NCBI RefSeq assembly: GCF_000173415.1
Contig: NZ_ABXW01000046.1
Span: 124,001 to 188,000, forward strand
Length of the DNA: 64,000 nt
Direction of reading: 5' to 3'
Source of the DNA: Providencia alcalifaciens DSM 30120
Lineage (GTDB): Bacteria; Pseudomonadota; Gammaproteobacteria; Enterobacterales; Enterobacteriaceae
The notes below the pieces were generated by a model. The model worked only from the letters and a program-made list of their open reading frames with translations. It was not told where the DNA came from and did not search any database. Numbering within the stretch: the first letter of the stretch is position 1; the number at the start of each line of letters is the position of its first letter. The position numbers were made by a program, and so were the translations under genes. Of the stretch, positions 55,967 to 64,000 are shown one piece after another.

Positions 55967-56245
55967 CTATACTCGGAGATATTGTGGACAGAGCATTTCT
56001 TCAGGGATGATGTCTGGAATATCGGTAACATCTGTTGAAAAATTATGATGCCGGCCCCATTCTCCCCACTGACGTGAATGAGTGCTAATACCTATGCGAT
56101 GTGGCTCTCGTTTGCCAATTTCATCATTAAATTCATGTCGGGATGGAGCCCGACCGAGTTTTTCATAGAGATCATCACAACAGTCCCATACTGCTCGAAC
56201 CAACAGCCCCAGTGGATATCCATCTTTGCTCAGATTCAAAAGCAT
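55967..56245 (-). CDS. Small protein upstream of the HNH gene
   Basis: A 92-residue protein with GLLVRAVWDCCDDLYEKLGR and APSRHEFNDEIGKREPHRIG and HSRQWGEWGRHHNF, wording like small DNA-binding or nuclease-associated modules. Its stop lies two bases before the damaged start of the HNH gene, so the pair was probably translated together. The first residues (MLLNLSKDG) may follow a lost longer N-terminus. Function unknown; it may be a specificity or control partner. Confidence 0.45.
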   Translation of the reverse strand: MLLNLSKDGYPLGLLVRAVWDCCDDLYEKLGRAPSRHEFNDEIGKREPHRIGISTHSRQWGEWGRHHNFSTDVTDIPDIIPEEMLCPQYLRV

Positions 56246-56722
56246 GCTCCATCAGCGATGTGTATATTGAGATAAGTCACATCAAATATTGACGCATTGA
56301 CATAAAGTACACAACAATTCATCAAGCAGATATATGCAAGAAGCGGATGCTTACACAAATAGATTCTGTTTCCATACGTAGATTACACTGTTTCACAGGC
56401 ATTCAGGAGAACGGCAAAGCGTATAAAATTGCCAGGCATGTGTTTTATAGTCTTAAGCACACTGCGATTACTTGTTACACAGAGAAAAGGCTAAACAAAA
56501 TTCAGTCACAGTTTTTTCTAGGTATAAAAGTATTAATATGTTGACGGTATAATCACTTTAAAGCAAGTTCTGTAGCAGGCTTAATAGGATATTATATATA
56601 CAAAGTAGGGTAGAAATTTCTACCCTAAGCTAAAATACTTGAATTACTCGACTAAAAAGCTCGTGCTGAATTTCTATTCGTGAACATTCGCTACAAGCAT
56701 TAGTCCAAGTCTGGAACGGTAA
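56246..56722. other. Intergenic region between the HNH pair and the Mrr-type gene
   Basis: These 477 bases are AT-rich and hold no convincing frame. TTGACGGTATAATC occurs at 56539-56552. The notable item is the perfect 22-bp palindrome at 56606-56627. Confidence 0.4.
56606..56627. repeat. Perfect 22-bp palindrome
   Basis: TAGGGTAGAAA directly followed by its inverse TTTCTACCCTA, without a loop. As RNA the centre would open to a small loop and could end the Mrr-type transcript, 96 bases past its stop; as DNA it suits a dimeric protein. Confidence 0.5.
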
Positions 56723-58336
56723 TTAAAAGTTAGGATTGATACGTGCTGATACTCCAGCATGCTCTTTTAGGAGGTAAAGAAGCCCGCCGCCATCAATCAG
56801 TTCGATTGGTTTGTCTTCGCAGAAACGATATGCATCTTTACCGTATTGACTTGTACACACCAAAATTCCTTTGTTAGCCCCTTCATTCATCATTGTCCCA
56901 TAAAGATCTCTAACAGAGCTGACGCCAACGGTGTCTTTATATCTTTTAGCCTGAATCACTACTTTGCCTCCGAGGATCGGACGAGTGTCAAATGCTACTG
57001 CATCAACGCCCCCATCTTTTGTACCTCTAGTGAGTTTGGTGTCCAGTCCCATTTGAGTGAAAAGATTTGATACTAATACCTCAAATTCTGATGGTGAAAG
57101 TTCCATAAGGTTTGGTCGTGTTTCGAGGGTAGATAAAGCGTCGCCTTGTTCAATAAAGCGTTTATCAACCATGTTGAACTCGATAATAGGTTTTACTGCT
57201 TGAAGCTCATCTGGCCGTCCTGAAACTTGTGCGCCTAAACTTTTAAGGCATGCACTCTTTTCGACCCTTTCCAGTTTTATTTGCATGAAATCGTCCTTGT
57301 GAGCACGGGCTGATACTAATGTGATTTTGGTGTCATGTCCGCTTGTAGGATCTATAGTTTCGATTACACCGTTAAACAAAACTGACGTTAAAGCAGATGC
57401 TTTGTCAGCTTCGAAAAGCTCATGCATTGTACGGAGTGTGATCGCGGCGATTATGTTCTGATAGAGTTCTTTGATCTCGCTAATCTTTCGCGCCTTAGCA
57501 TCAATAGCATCTCTTGATTTGATATATCGGTATTCTAACTCGCGTGGAACTACTGCAATTTCAGGTAAGTTGTATTCAACTACCAACTCTTTGCTATCAG
57601 GTAAATAGGCCAACCGAAAGGTTTGGGGAAAGCCCTTCTCAGGATATTCCGACCGTGTTAATACCATTTCACAATAAGTCAACACGCTGTCAGGATCGCA
57701 GTTGAGATAGTCTTGCTCAAATTGGTCAATTTCGTCGTGTTGACTTTTTATTTCTTCAAGATAAGCAGTTTTTCGGGTCTGATACTCATCAACTAAAGCG
57801 TCAAGCTCAACTTTCTGATTTAAGAGTTTAACTGAATAATCTTCCTTATTTTTATTGAAAGATTCTTCTGCACTCTGCAATTCTCGATAATATTTGTTCT
57901 TTATCCATGGGAAAATAGTCATCCATAGGGCTGGAGCGTTCACGACCTTCATCTCAGGTTCAGGGTCTGGTAAGAGATGTTTGGGGGTTTTGAAGTCTTC
58001 GAATTTTGGGCGTTTTTTTAATACCGAAAAATCAATTGAATCGTCAAATTCGAGGGTATGTTCCAGAAGTGTAGAAAGCGCGGTGATATTCTCGCTCAGC
58101 TCAGCGTTTAGATCGGAAACTTCATCTTGACGTTCTTCCAAATACATGATTTTTGATAACTTATCAGCTTCTTTTTGCTCGCGAAGTCTCTGAGCATTAT
58201 CACGTTTTATTTCGCGTTCTATACGGCGAGTTTCGGCTAAATAATGACGTTCTGCTCTCTTACGCTCACGCTCTGCTGCTGCAACGGCTCTGCCTGTAGC
58301 TCGTATAAAACCTTCAAATCCTGATCTCCGTCCCAT
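56723..58336 (-). CDS. Mrr-type restriction endonuclease with long coiled-coil N-terminus
   Basis: The last 120 residues form an Mrr_cat nuclease: LSPSEFEVLVSNLFTQMGLD, then GTKDGGVDAVAF with the catalytic Asp, VVIQAKRYKDTVGVSSVRDL with Gln-x-Lys, and GILVCTSQYGKDAYRF. The first 200 residues are charged and mostly coiled coil (AERERKRAERHYLAETRRIE and later), with a short hydrophobic part APALWMTIFPWIKNKYY in between. The middle has no recognised fold. ATG 58336 (MGRRSGFEG) fits better than 58369. Mrr-type enzymes cut foreign or modified DNA; no methylase gene adjoins, so a type IV or signal-gated role is inferred. Confidence 0.78.
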   Translation of the reverse strand: MGRRSGFEGFIRATGRAVAAAERERKRAERHYLAETRRIEREIKRDNAQRLREQKEADKLSKIMYLEERQDEVSDLNAELSENITALSTLLEHTLEFDDSIDFSVLKKRPKFEDFKTPKHLLPDPEPEMKVVNAPALWMTIFPWIKNKYYRELQSAEESFNKNKEDYSVKLLNQKVELDALVDEYQTRKTAYLEEIKSQHDEIDQFEQDYLNCDPDSVLTYCEMVLTRSEYPEKGFPQTFRLAYLPDSKELVVEYNLPEIAVVPRELEYRYIKSRDAIDAKARKISEIKELYQNIIAAITLRTMHELFEADKASALTSVLFNGVIETIDPTSGHDTKITLVSARAHKDDFMQIKLERVEKSACLKSLGAQVSGRPDELQAVKPIIEFNMVDKRFIEQGDALSTLETRPNLMELSPSEFEVLVSNLFTQMGLDTKLTRGTKDGGVDAVAFDTRPILGGKVVIQAKRYKDTVGVSSVRDLYGTMMNEGANKGILVCTSQYGKDAYRFCEDKPIELIDGGGLLYLLKEHAGVSARINPNF

Positions 58337-58443
58337 TCTAACTCCCACAGTCTCCAACCGAAAGTTCAATTTTTAACAAGCGAAATTGCTTCAAGCAACC
58401 GTCCATTTAATTAAGCTGCACTTAATTTATGTTAGCGTCAAGC

Positions 58444-58489
58444 CAATCTATAATATTTAAGAAAAGCAATCTATAGCATTTAAGAAAAC
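58444..58489. repeat. Tandem 23-bp repeat upstream of the Mrr-type gene
   Basis: CAATCTATAATATTTAAGAA followed by AAG, then CAATCTATAGCATTTAAGAA followed by AAC: two copies with three differences. They lie about 110 bases before the start and may be control sites. Confidence 0.55.
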
Positions 58490-58877
58490 GAATCAGTCTA
58501 TATCTCAAAACATGCAGATTTGTTGCCTTCTGACTCTATTGGTCACGGTAAACCATTTTAGCAACTTTAGTCCCTAGCACAAAACTGTACATCTGGAGCG
58601 TCGGGTGTTCTGCTGTGAGCGAAGAGCGGACCATTCAAATTCAGTTTGAATTAACATTCGTTGCTGATTAGTTGCCTTGACCACTTTCCTTAAGATATTT
58701 TGCATATTTGATAGGTGCTCATGGTTTTCTTTTTATGATAACTGGGTTAGTAAAATTACGCGGCGTTAAATCCAAAATAGAGCGAGAAGCTGACATTGCA
58801 GATTCAAAAATGGCGACCAATACAGATAAAAATCAACGAACTTCATACTGTAGTGATATTAGCAGTTCACAGTTTTG

Positions 58878-58918
58878 AAATAATAAAATGTCAACAATTT
58901 TATTATTTTCAGTATAAT
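58878..58918 (+). promoter_or_regulatory. ptuAB promoter with inverted repeat
   Basis: TATAAT at 58913-58918 is 16 bases after TCAACA at 58891-58896. The 12-bp inverted repeat AAATAATAAAAT/ATTTTATTATTT (58878-58889 and 58897-58908) surrounds the -35 box, so a dimeric repressor could sit there. No regulator gene adjoins. Confidence 0.5.
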
Positions 58919-58973
58919 TAAACACGAGTTCATAAAGATATCATAAGTTTTAATTGATAATTAGGATAACCAA

Positions 58974-60164
58974 ATGAAAATAGAAAGTATAAAAATAATA
59001 GATGTTGGTGGGATTTCAAATCTTGTATTGCAAAACTTAAATCAACAAATAAATATAATTTGTGGAGAGAATGGTGTTGGAAAGACAAATGTATTGGACT
59101 CTATAGCATCTTGCTTTAGTGAGTTTGACAAAAATATCATTAGCAAGAAATCTGGGAGTGAAAACGGTTTTATTGAAATGGATGTCACTCAAAATGTAGC
59201 CCCTAAGGCTTTCGCCCTCAATATTCAAATACAAAAATTCGAACCAAGTGCAAATGATCAATACATTGTTAATAATTCATACGAAAAAAATAAGAATAAT
59301 CTTTTATACCTTAGAACCAATAGAAACATTAATTACAAAAAAATTAGCTCAATAAAATCTGATCCTGAAATTCAGCATCGTTCTCGTTATAGCAGCTCAG
59401 GTATTGACAATGAAGATATCAAAGACTGGTTTTTGAACAGGGTATTACATAGCAAGCATGAAAATCACTTATCAGAAACTCAATTAGAAAACCTCGAACT
59501 TTCAAAAAAATGTTTTAGTATATTAAATTCAACTTACTCATTTAATCGCCTTGATACAAGAAATGAGATTTTTCTGATGACTCCCACTGGAGAGATATAT
59601 CTTGAATATCTCTCATCAGGATTTAAGTCAATAATCTTTATTCTTTTAGGGTTAATTAAGGAAATTGATTATCGTTTTGAGAAAGATAAAATATCAGCTG
59701 AATGTTATGAAGGGATAATTTTAATTGACGAAATTGAACTTCATCTTCACCCTGAATGGCAAGGAAAAATCTGTGGTATTTTGAAATCTGTCTTTCCTAA
59801 AGCTCAATTTTTTATTACAACACATAGCCCTCATGTAGTTCAGACTGCTGCGTATGGTGAGGTTATCGCTCTTGAAAGAAGTATTGATGGAATTGTTAGT
59901 CAAAGATCTCTTCCAAGCTCAAAATATGGTTATCAAGGGTGGACGATTGAAGAGATACTTGAAGATATCATGGGTATGCCAGATTTAAGGACTATAAAAT
60001 ATAATCAGGTTAAGAGAAGGTTTGATATTGCACTTAATGAAGAAGATAAAAAAGAGGCGCTGTCGGCTTTCCAAGAACTAGACAAAATGCTACATCCTCA
60101 ATATCCACTTCGTCCCGTTTTCAAAATGCAATTAGATAAAATTTCGGATGATGAAAATGATTAA
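58974..60164 (+). CDS. ptuA: Septu defence ATPase PtuA-like
   Basis: A 396-residue ATPase of the AAA_15/OLD-related group. Walker A is CGENGVGKTNVLDSIA at about residues 30-45, the signature-like LSSGFKSIIFI at about 213-223, Walker B IILIDEIELHLHPEWQ at about 249-264, and FITTHSPHVVQTA holds the H-loop. Length and the partner HNH gene that overlaps its end by 17 bases match Septu systems, in which PtuA senses phage infection and PtuB cuts DNA or RNA. The gene is AT-rich compared with core genes. AGGATAACC precedes the ATG. Confidence 0.85.
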   Translation: MKIESIKIIDVGGISNLVLQNLNQQINIICGENGVGKTNVLDSIASCFSEFDKNIISKKSGSENGFIEMDVTQNVAPKAFALNIQIQKFEPSANDQYIVNNSYEKNKNNLLYLRTNRNINYKKISSIKSDPEIQHRSRYSSSGIDNEDIKDWFLNRVLHSKHENHLSETQLENLELSKKCFSILNSTYSFNRLDTRNEIFLMTPTGEIYLEYLSSGFKSIIFILLGLIKEIDYRFEKDKISAECYEGIILIDEIELHLHPEWQGKICGILKSVFPKAQFFITTHSPHVVQTAAYGEVIALERSIDGIVSQRSLPSSKYGYQGWTIEEILEDIMGMPDLRTIKYNQVKRRFDIALNEEDKKEALSAFQELDKMLHPQYPLRPVFKMQLDKISDDEND

Positions 60165-60876
60165 GCTGAAACGGGTGTTGAAGCCTATATATCTCACCGA
60201 TGCTAAAGTTAAAGAATTAACTGAAGAGTTTAAAAAAGATAAATCAAAAGCTGTCTGGAAAACAAAATCAATTGGAGATGCTCTATTAAAGAGCAGTTCA
60301 TATAAATGTGCATATTGTGAATGTGAATTACAAAAAGAAGATTCATATATGCAAGTTGAACATTTCAAAGATAAAGATAAATATCCTGATGATGTAGTGA
60401 AATGGGAAAATTTGCTTCCTTCCTGTGCTCGATGCAACCGTAAAAAATGGACTTTAGATGTCAATTTAAATCCAATAGTAAATCCTTATGATGATGATCC
60501 TAGAATCCATTTAAAGCAGCAAGCATTTAGACTATATGGTAAAGATCTTAAGGGAGAGAATACCATAGAAAAACTTTATCTTAATGATGATGATCGTGTT
60601 GTATATTCAAGATTTTTGGCATCAAATGAAATAAGCAGGCAATTATCTGAATTGACAAAAATATCTTCTAATTTAGACCAGTTAAGAAATAGCATGACTA
60701 AATTATTACAAGCCTGCCAATCTGATAAACCCTACTCAGCTTTTACTGCGTATACTTTGCATTCAAATAAAGATTATGGAAAGTTAAAGGATTTACTTTT
60801 AAAGAATAACATGTGGGATGCAGATCTTATCGAGTTGCATGATAATTCATCTTATCTTCAATTAGATGCCAGATAA
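60148..60876 (+). CDS. ptuB: Septu defence HNH nuclease PtuB-like
   Basis: A 242-residue HNH nuclease. YKCAYCECELQKEDSYMQVEHFKDK at about residues 52-76 gives the CxxC zinc pair and the His-type core, and NLLPSCARCNRKKW at about 91-104 gives the second CxxC pair and the last core residue. The C-terminal half is helical. It starts inside the end of ptuA, so the two are co-translated. In known Septu systems this subunit does the cutting once PtuA is triggered. Confidence 0.85.
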   Translation: MMKMIKLKRVLKPIYLTDAKVKELTEEFKKDKSKAVWKTKSIGDALLKSSSYKCAYCECELQKEDSYMQVEHFKDKDKYPDDVVKWENLLPSCARCNRKKWTLDVNLNPIVNPYDDDPRIHLKQQAFRLYGKDLKGENTIEKLYLNDDDRVVYSRFLASNEISRQLSELTKISSNLDQLRNSMTKLLQACQSDKPYSAFTAYTLHSNKDYGKLKDLLLKNNMWDADLIELHDNSSYLQLDAR

Positions 60877-61596
60877 TTGAAGATACAAAATTAAATCCTA
60901 ATACAATGCAAAACAGGAAGCTTTGCATTGTAGACTTCTTACGTTGCTTTTCTTTTTTCTTCACGATACCTTCATAATCCATGCTCAGTTTTTTCCATTG
61001 CTGTTTCGATGCACGACTGACCTAATTCGCAGACCAGTCGTTTACTATGATATCTTAAGCCTGAACACTCTTTCATCTCAATCGATTTATCCTGCCAATC
61101 GAAGCGTGAACCCGACGATTTTTGTCGCGACAGCTACCATGCCGCCTTCTTCCGTATTCAATCCACTACCTGAAGCAAGCAGAGAACTTATATTACGAAG
61201 AACTTCATAAGATTATTTTGCACCATGGGTCAGTACTGTCATTTTATCTGCCTTTTAGTGATAAAGACAGATTGTTGTAGACAACTTCTGCTCTTGGCAC
61301 AAAGCAGCCCACCAAACTAGATGTTCATCACCGCCATCCAGATTCAAATCCAAGCGAGTACAATTTTTGGGTGGCGATAATCTCTGCCCTGTATTGTGTC
61401 TTCACCCGATCACCAACCTACTACTAACCATTTTCACTTAAACGAACTAATCTTCGACAAACTCTCCCGCCCCCTGCTTTCTGTCATTATTTTATTGCAA
61501 ATAAGTGGTATCCTTATAACAGCGCTAAGTAATTAATTTTCTAATTGATACTTTCGCCATAAATAGTTTTATAATTAACAACAATCGAGGTGTTTT
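60877..61596. other. Intergenic region with decayed coding sequence
   Basis: These 720 bases hold no intact gene. On the minus strand 61212-61087 reads SYEVLRNISSLLASGSGLN then TEEGGMVAVATKIVGF and stops, and around 60980-61030 another frame reads ELGQSCIETAMEKTEHGL, together resembling a broken gene of unknown family. A degenerate island repeat lies at 61285-61307. The right end should hold the speG promoter. Confidence 0.4.
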
Positions 61597-62142
61597 ATGA
61601 CGACCGGGCAAGCTCATCTGTTTAAGTTGCGCCCACTTGAGCGTGAAGACTTAGCGTTCATCCACCAGCTGGACAATAATGCCAACATTATGCGTTATTG
61701 GTTCGAAGAGCCTTATGAGGCATTCGTTGAACTCAGTGATCTTTACGATAAACATATTCATGACCAATCCGAGCGCCGCTTTATTGTCGAATATGACAGT
61801 GAAAAAGTGGGTTTAGTCGAGTTGGTTGAAATTGATTATGTTCACCGTCGTTCTGAATTCCAGATTATCATTGCACCCCGCCACCAAGGCAAAGGGTATG
61901 CAAGTCGCGCGGCAAAACTGGCAATGGACTACGCCTTTTCAGTGCTAAATTTATACAAACTTTATCTGATTGTAGATAAAGAAAATGTCAAAGCTATCCA
62001 TATTTATAATAAACTTGGTTTCCACACAGAAGGCGAGCTTATTGATGAGTTTTTCGTGAATGGTCGCTACCACACCGCAATCCGTATGTGTGTGTTCCAG
62101 CACCAATATTTCGCCATGAAACAGCAGTCTGAAAACGCGTAA
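61597..62142 (+). CDS. speG: Spermidine N1-acetyltransferase
   Basis: SpeG acetylates spermidine and spermine with acetyl-CoA, preventing polyamine toxicity. The 181-residue GNAT protein has [20 protein letters not shown] at the start, the acetyl-CoA loop [20 protein letters not shown] at about residues 87-106 and [20 protein letters not shown] near the end. Its position between purN and ppk suggests core order resumes here. CGAGGTG precedes the ATG. Confidence 0.95.
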   Translation: MTTGQAHLFKLRPLEREDLAFIHQLDNNANIMRYWFEEPYEAFVELSDLYDKHIHDQSERRFIVEYDSEKVGLVELVEIDYVHRRSEFQIIIAPRHQGKGYASRAAKLAMDYAFSVLNLYKLYLIVDKENVKAIHIYNKLGFHTEGELIDEFFVNGRYHTAIRMCVFQHQYFAMKQQSENA

Positions 62143-62223
62143 GCTGCCATCACAGCGCTGCGATAGAAGTCAACGGTGATAATTAGTTTTTATCAGCATT
62201 AACCAGTCGAATACGGAGCAACA

Positions 62224-64000
62224 ATGTCCCAAGAACGTCTCTATCATGAAAAAGAGCTCAGCTGGCTCTCTTTTAACGAACGAGTTCTCCAAGAGGCCGC
62301 AGATAAGCGTAACCCTTTGATTGAACGAATGCGTTTTTTGGGCATTTACTCCAATAACTTAGATGAATTCTATAAAGTTCGTTTTGCAGATGTTAAGCGC
62401 CGTATTTTGATCAATGAAGAACGCGGCTCAGCCAGTGGCGCACGCCATCTTCTCAAACGTATTCAGTCCAAAGTTGCTAAGCAAGAGCAAGAGTTTGACG
62501 TACTTTATAATGAGCTACTGCTTGAAATGGCGCGTAACCAAATTTTCTTAATTAACGAACGTCAAATTTCGCCTCGTCAGCAAATCTGGTTACGCCAATA
62601 CTTTCGGCAGAATCTACGTCAACATATCACACCAATTTTAATCAATCGTGATACTAACTTGGTCGAGTTTCTCAAAGACGATTACACGTACCTCGCCGTT
62701 GAAATTATTAATGGGACTGAAGTGCAATATGCCTTATTAGAAATTCCTTCTGATAAAGTTCCGCGCTTTGTGAATCTTCCACCAGAAATGCCGAAGCGCC
62801 GTAAATCAATGATCCTCATTGATAATATCCTGCGTTATACCCTTGATGAAATTTTCAAAGGCTTTTTTGATTACGATAAACTCAACGCCTATTCCATGAA
62901 AATGACCCGCGATGCAGAATATGATATCGCTACGGAAATGGAATCCAGTCTGCTGGAAATCATGTCATCGACCTTGAAGCAGCGCTTAACTGCAGAACCG
63001 GTTCGCTTTGTGTATCAACGTGATATGCCCGATGAAATGGTCGCTTTGTTACGAGAAAAATTGGGATTATCGAGTGATGACTCGGTGATTGCTGGTGGTC
63101 GTTACCATAATTTTAAGGATTTTATTAACTTCCCAAATGAAGGAAATAAAAACCTTCTCAACAAACCATTACCCCGCCTTCGCCATCGCTGGTTTGATAA
63201 TTTCCGTAACGGATTTGATGCCATTCGCGAGCGCGATGTGTTGCTCTACTACCCGTATTACACGTTCGAGCATACATTAGAACTGTTGCGCCAAGCATCG
63301 TTTGACCCGAATGTGTTATCCATCAAAATCAATATTTACCGTGTCGCAAAAGACTCTCGCATTATCGACTCCGTGATCCACGCAGCCCACAATGGTAAAA
63401 AAGTGACCGTGGTCGTGGAGCTGCAAGCACGTTTTGATGAAGCTGCCAATATTCACTGGGCAAAACGCCTCACTGAAGCGGGTGTCCATGTTATTTTCTC
63501 CGCGCCGGGACTGAAAATTCACGCTAAGCTATTTATTATCTCCCGCATGGAAGAAGGGCAAATTGTTCGTTATGCCCATATCGGTACTGGTAACTTTAAC
63601 GAAAAAACAGCTCGCCTCTACACCGACTACTCATTACTCACCTGCAATGAGCAAATCACCAATGAAGTGCGCCGCGTGTTTAGTTTTATTGAAAACCCGT
63701 ATCGTCCGGTGACTTTCGATAATTTGATGGTCTCTCCACAGAATACTCGAACCAAGATTACCGAATTAATCGACCAAGAGATTGCCAATGCACACGCGGG
63801 TTTACCTAGCGGCATTACACTAAAAATCAACAATCTGGTGGATAAAGAACTGACCGACAAACTGTACGATGCCTCTAATGCCGGCGTGAAAATTCGCTTG
63901 CTAGTTCGGGGTATGTGCTCCCTCGTTTCAGGGCAACAAGGCTATAGCGAAAACATCCAAGTCACCAGTGTGGTCGATCGTTTCTTAGAGCACGACCGCG
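62224..64000 (+). CDS. ppk: Polyphosphate kinase (truncated by window edge)
   Basis: Ppk builds polyphosphate from ATP. The frame opens at ATG 62224 ([20 protein letters not shown]) and is still open at base 64000, giving 592 of about 690 residues. The N-terminal domain ([19 protein letters not shown]) and the catalytic phospholipase-D-like half are visible: [15 protein letters not shown], and the phospho-accepting His region [11 protein letters not shown] at about residue 430, then [13 protein letters not shown]. ppx would be expected next, outside the window. Confidence 0.97.
   Translation, partial: MSQERLYHEKELSWLSFNERVLQEAADKRNPLIERMRFLGIYSNNLDEFYKVRFADVKRRILINEERGSASGARHLLKRIQSKVAKQEQEFDVLYNELLLEMARNQIFLINERQISPRQQIWLRQYFRQNLRQHITPILINRDTNLVEFLKDDYTYLAVEIINGTEVQYALLEIPSDKVPRFVNLPPEMPKRRKSMILIDNILRYTLDEIFKGFFDYDKLNAYSMKMTRDAEYDIATEMESSLLEIMSSTLKQRLTAEPVRFVYQRDMPDEMVALLREKLGLSSDDSVIAGGRYHNFKDFINFPNEGNKNLLNKPLPRLRHRWFDNFRNGFDAIRERDVLLYYPYYTFEHTLELLRQASFDPNVLSIKINIYRVAKDSRIIDSVIHAAHNGKKVTVVVELQARFDEAANIHWAKRLTEAGVHVIFSAPGLKIHAKLFIISRMEEGQIVRYAHIGTGNFNEKTARLYTDYSLLTCNEQITNEVRRVFSFIENPYRPVTFDNLMVSPQNTRTKITELIDQEIANAHAGLPSGITLKINNLVDKELTDKLYDASNAGVKIRLLVRGMCSLVSGQQGYSENIQVTSVVDRFLEHDR

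Larger units (their letters stand above)
58370..58973. other. Intergenic region between the Mrr-type and Septu genes
   Basis: About 600 bases with divergent promoters. A tandem 23-bp repeat lies at 58444-58489 beside the Mrr-type gene, two short island repeats at 58609-58635 and 58780-58800, and the ptuA promoter at the right. I see no reverse transcriptase frame and no retron-like RNA that would make the Septu genes part of a retron. Confidence 0.5.

Noticed and set aside
58370-58973. Retron RNA upstream of ptuA
   Set aside because: No reverse transcriptase frame exists on either side, and the inverted repeat found is short and sits on the promoter.

Overview
The window looks like a chromosomal segment of a gamma-proteobacterium of the order Enterobacterales, most probably a Morganellaceae member close to Providencia. 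This is inferred from low-GC coding sequence and from recognisable housekeeping genes in an enterobacterial neighbourhood (guaBA/xseA, maeB, yffB-dapE, ypfN-tmcA, purC-bamC-dapA-gcvR-bcp-perM-bepA-yfgD-hda-uraA-upp-purMN, speG-ppk). No database search was run; species is not claimed.

Region 1 (1-15237) is the right-hand part of a lambdoid prophage beside the 3' end of guaA. On the minus strand, from the repressor region leftward, lie a Cro-like regulator, replication proteins of O/DnaT and P type, a RusA resolvase, a run of small unknown phage genes and the terminase pair. The large subunit runs off the left edge. On the plus strand lie a CI-like regulator, then an early-left operon with RecE-like exonuclease, RecT annealase, small zinc-ribbon and membrane proteins, a cREC-type receiver-domain protein, an MT-A70 adenine methylase and, convergently, the tyrosine integrase. 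A 17-bp palindrome (ATAAACAWTTTGTTTAT) and a second one (TTAACCCATAMGGTTAA) recur at the phage promoters. A boxA-like element and a terminator precede the recET operon.

Region 2 (15245-30000) holds guaA, guaB, xseA, an acetyl-esterase-like gene whose Shine-Dalgarno is buried in an 18-bp hairpin, and a Fur-box-preceded cluster read right to left: ChaN-like lipoprotein, TonB-like protein, an oligopeptidase B with an export signal, and a TonB-dependent haem-type receptor. maeB follows.

Region 3 (30000-53602) is mostly core: a lone NarL/FixJ regulator, yffB, dapE, an M15 peptidase, DUF454, ypfN, tmcA, DUF441, a PPC-domain gene with an ECF-type vitamin/metal transporter (S, T and two ATPases), purC, an orphan unknown gene, bamC, dapA, gcvR, bcp, perM, bepA, yfgD, hda (CTG start), uraA, upp, purM and purN. 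purM carries a one-base insertion that breaks the frame.

Region 4 (53603-61596) is an accessory island between purN and speG. It contains the stump of an SDR gene, a GC-rich foreign rlmF, an ERIC-like repeat, a frameshifted HNH nuclease gene with a small partner, an Mrr-type restriction protein with a long coiled coil, and a two-gene Septu (PtuA/PtuB) defence system. Decayed sequence follows before speG and the truncated ppk resume the core.
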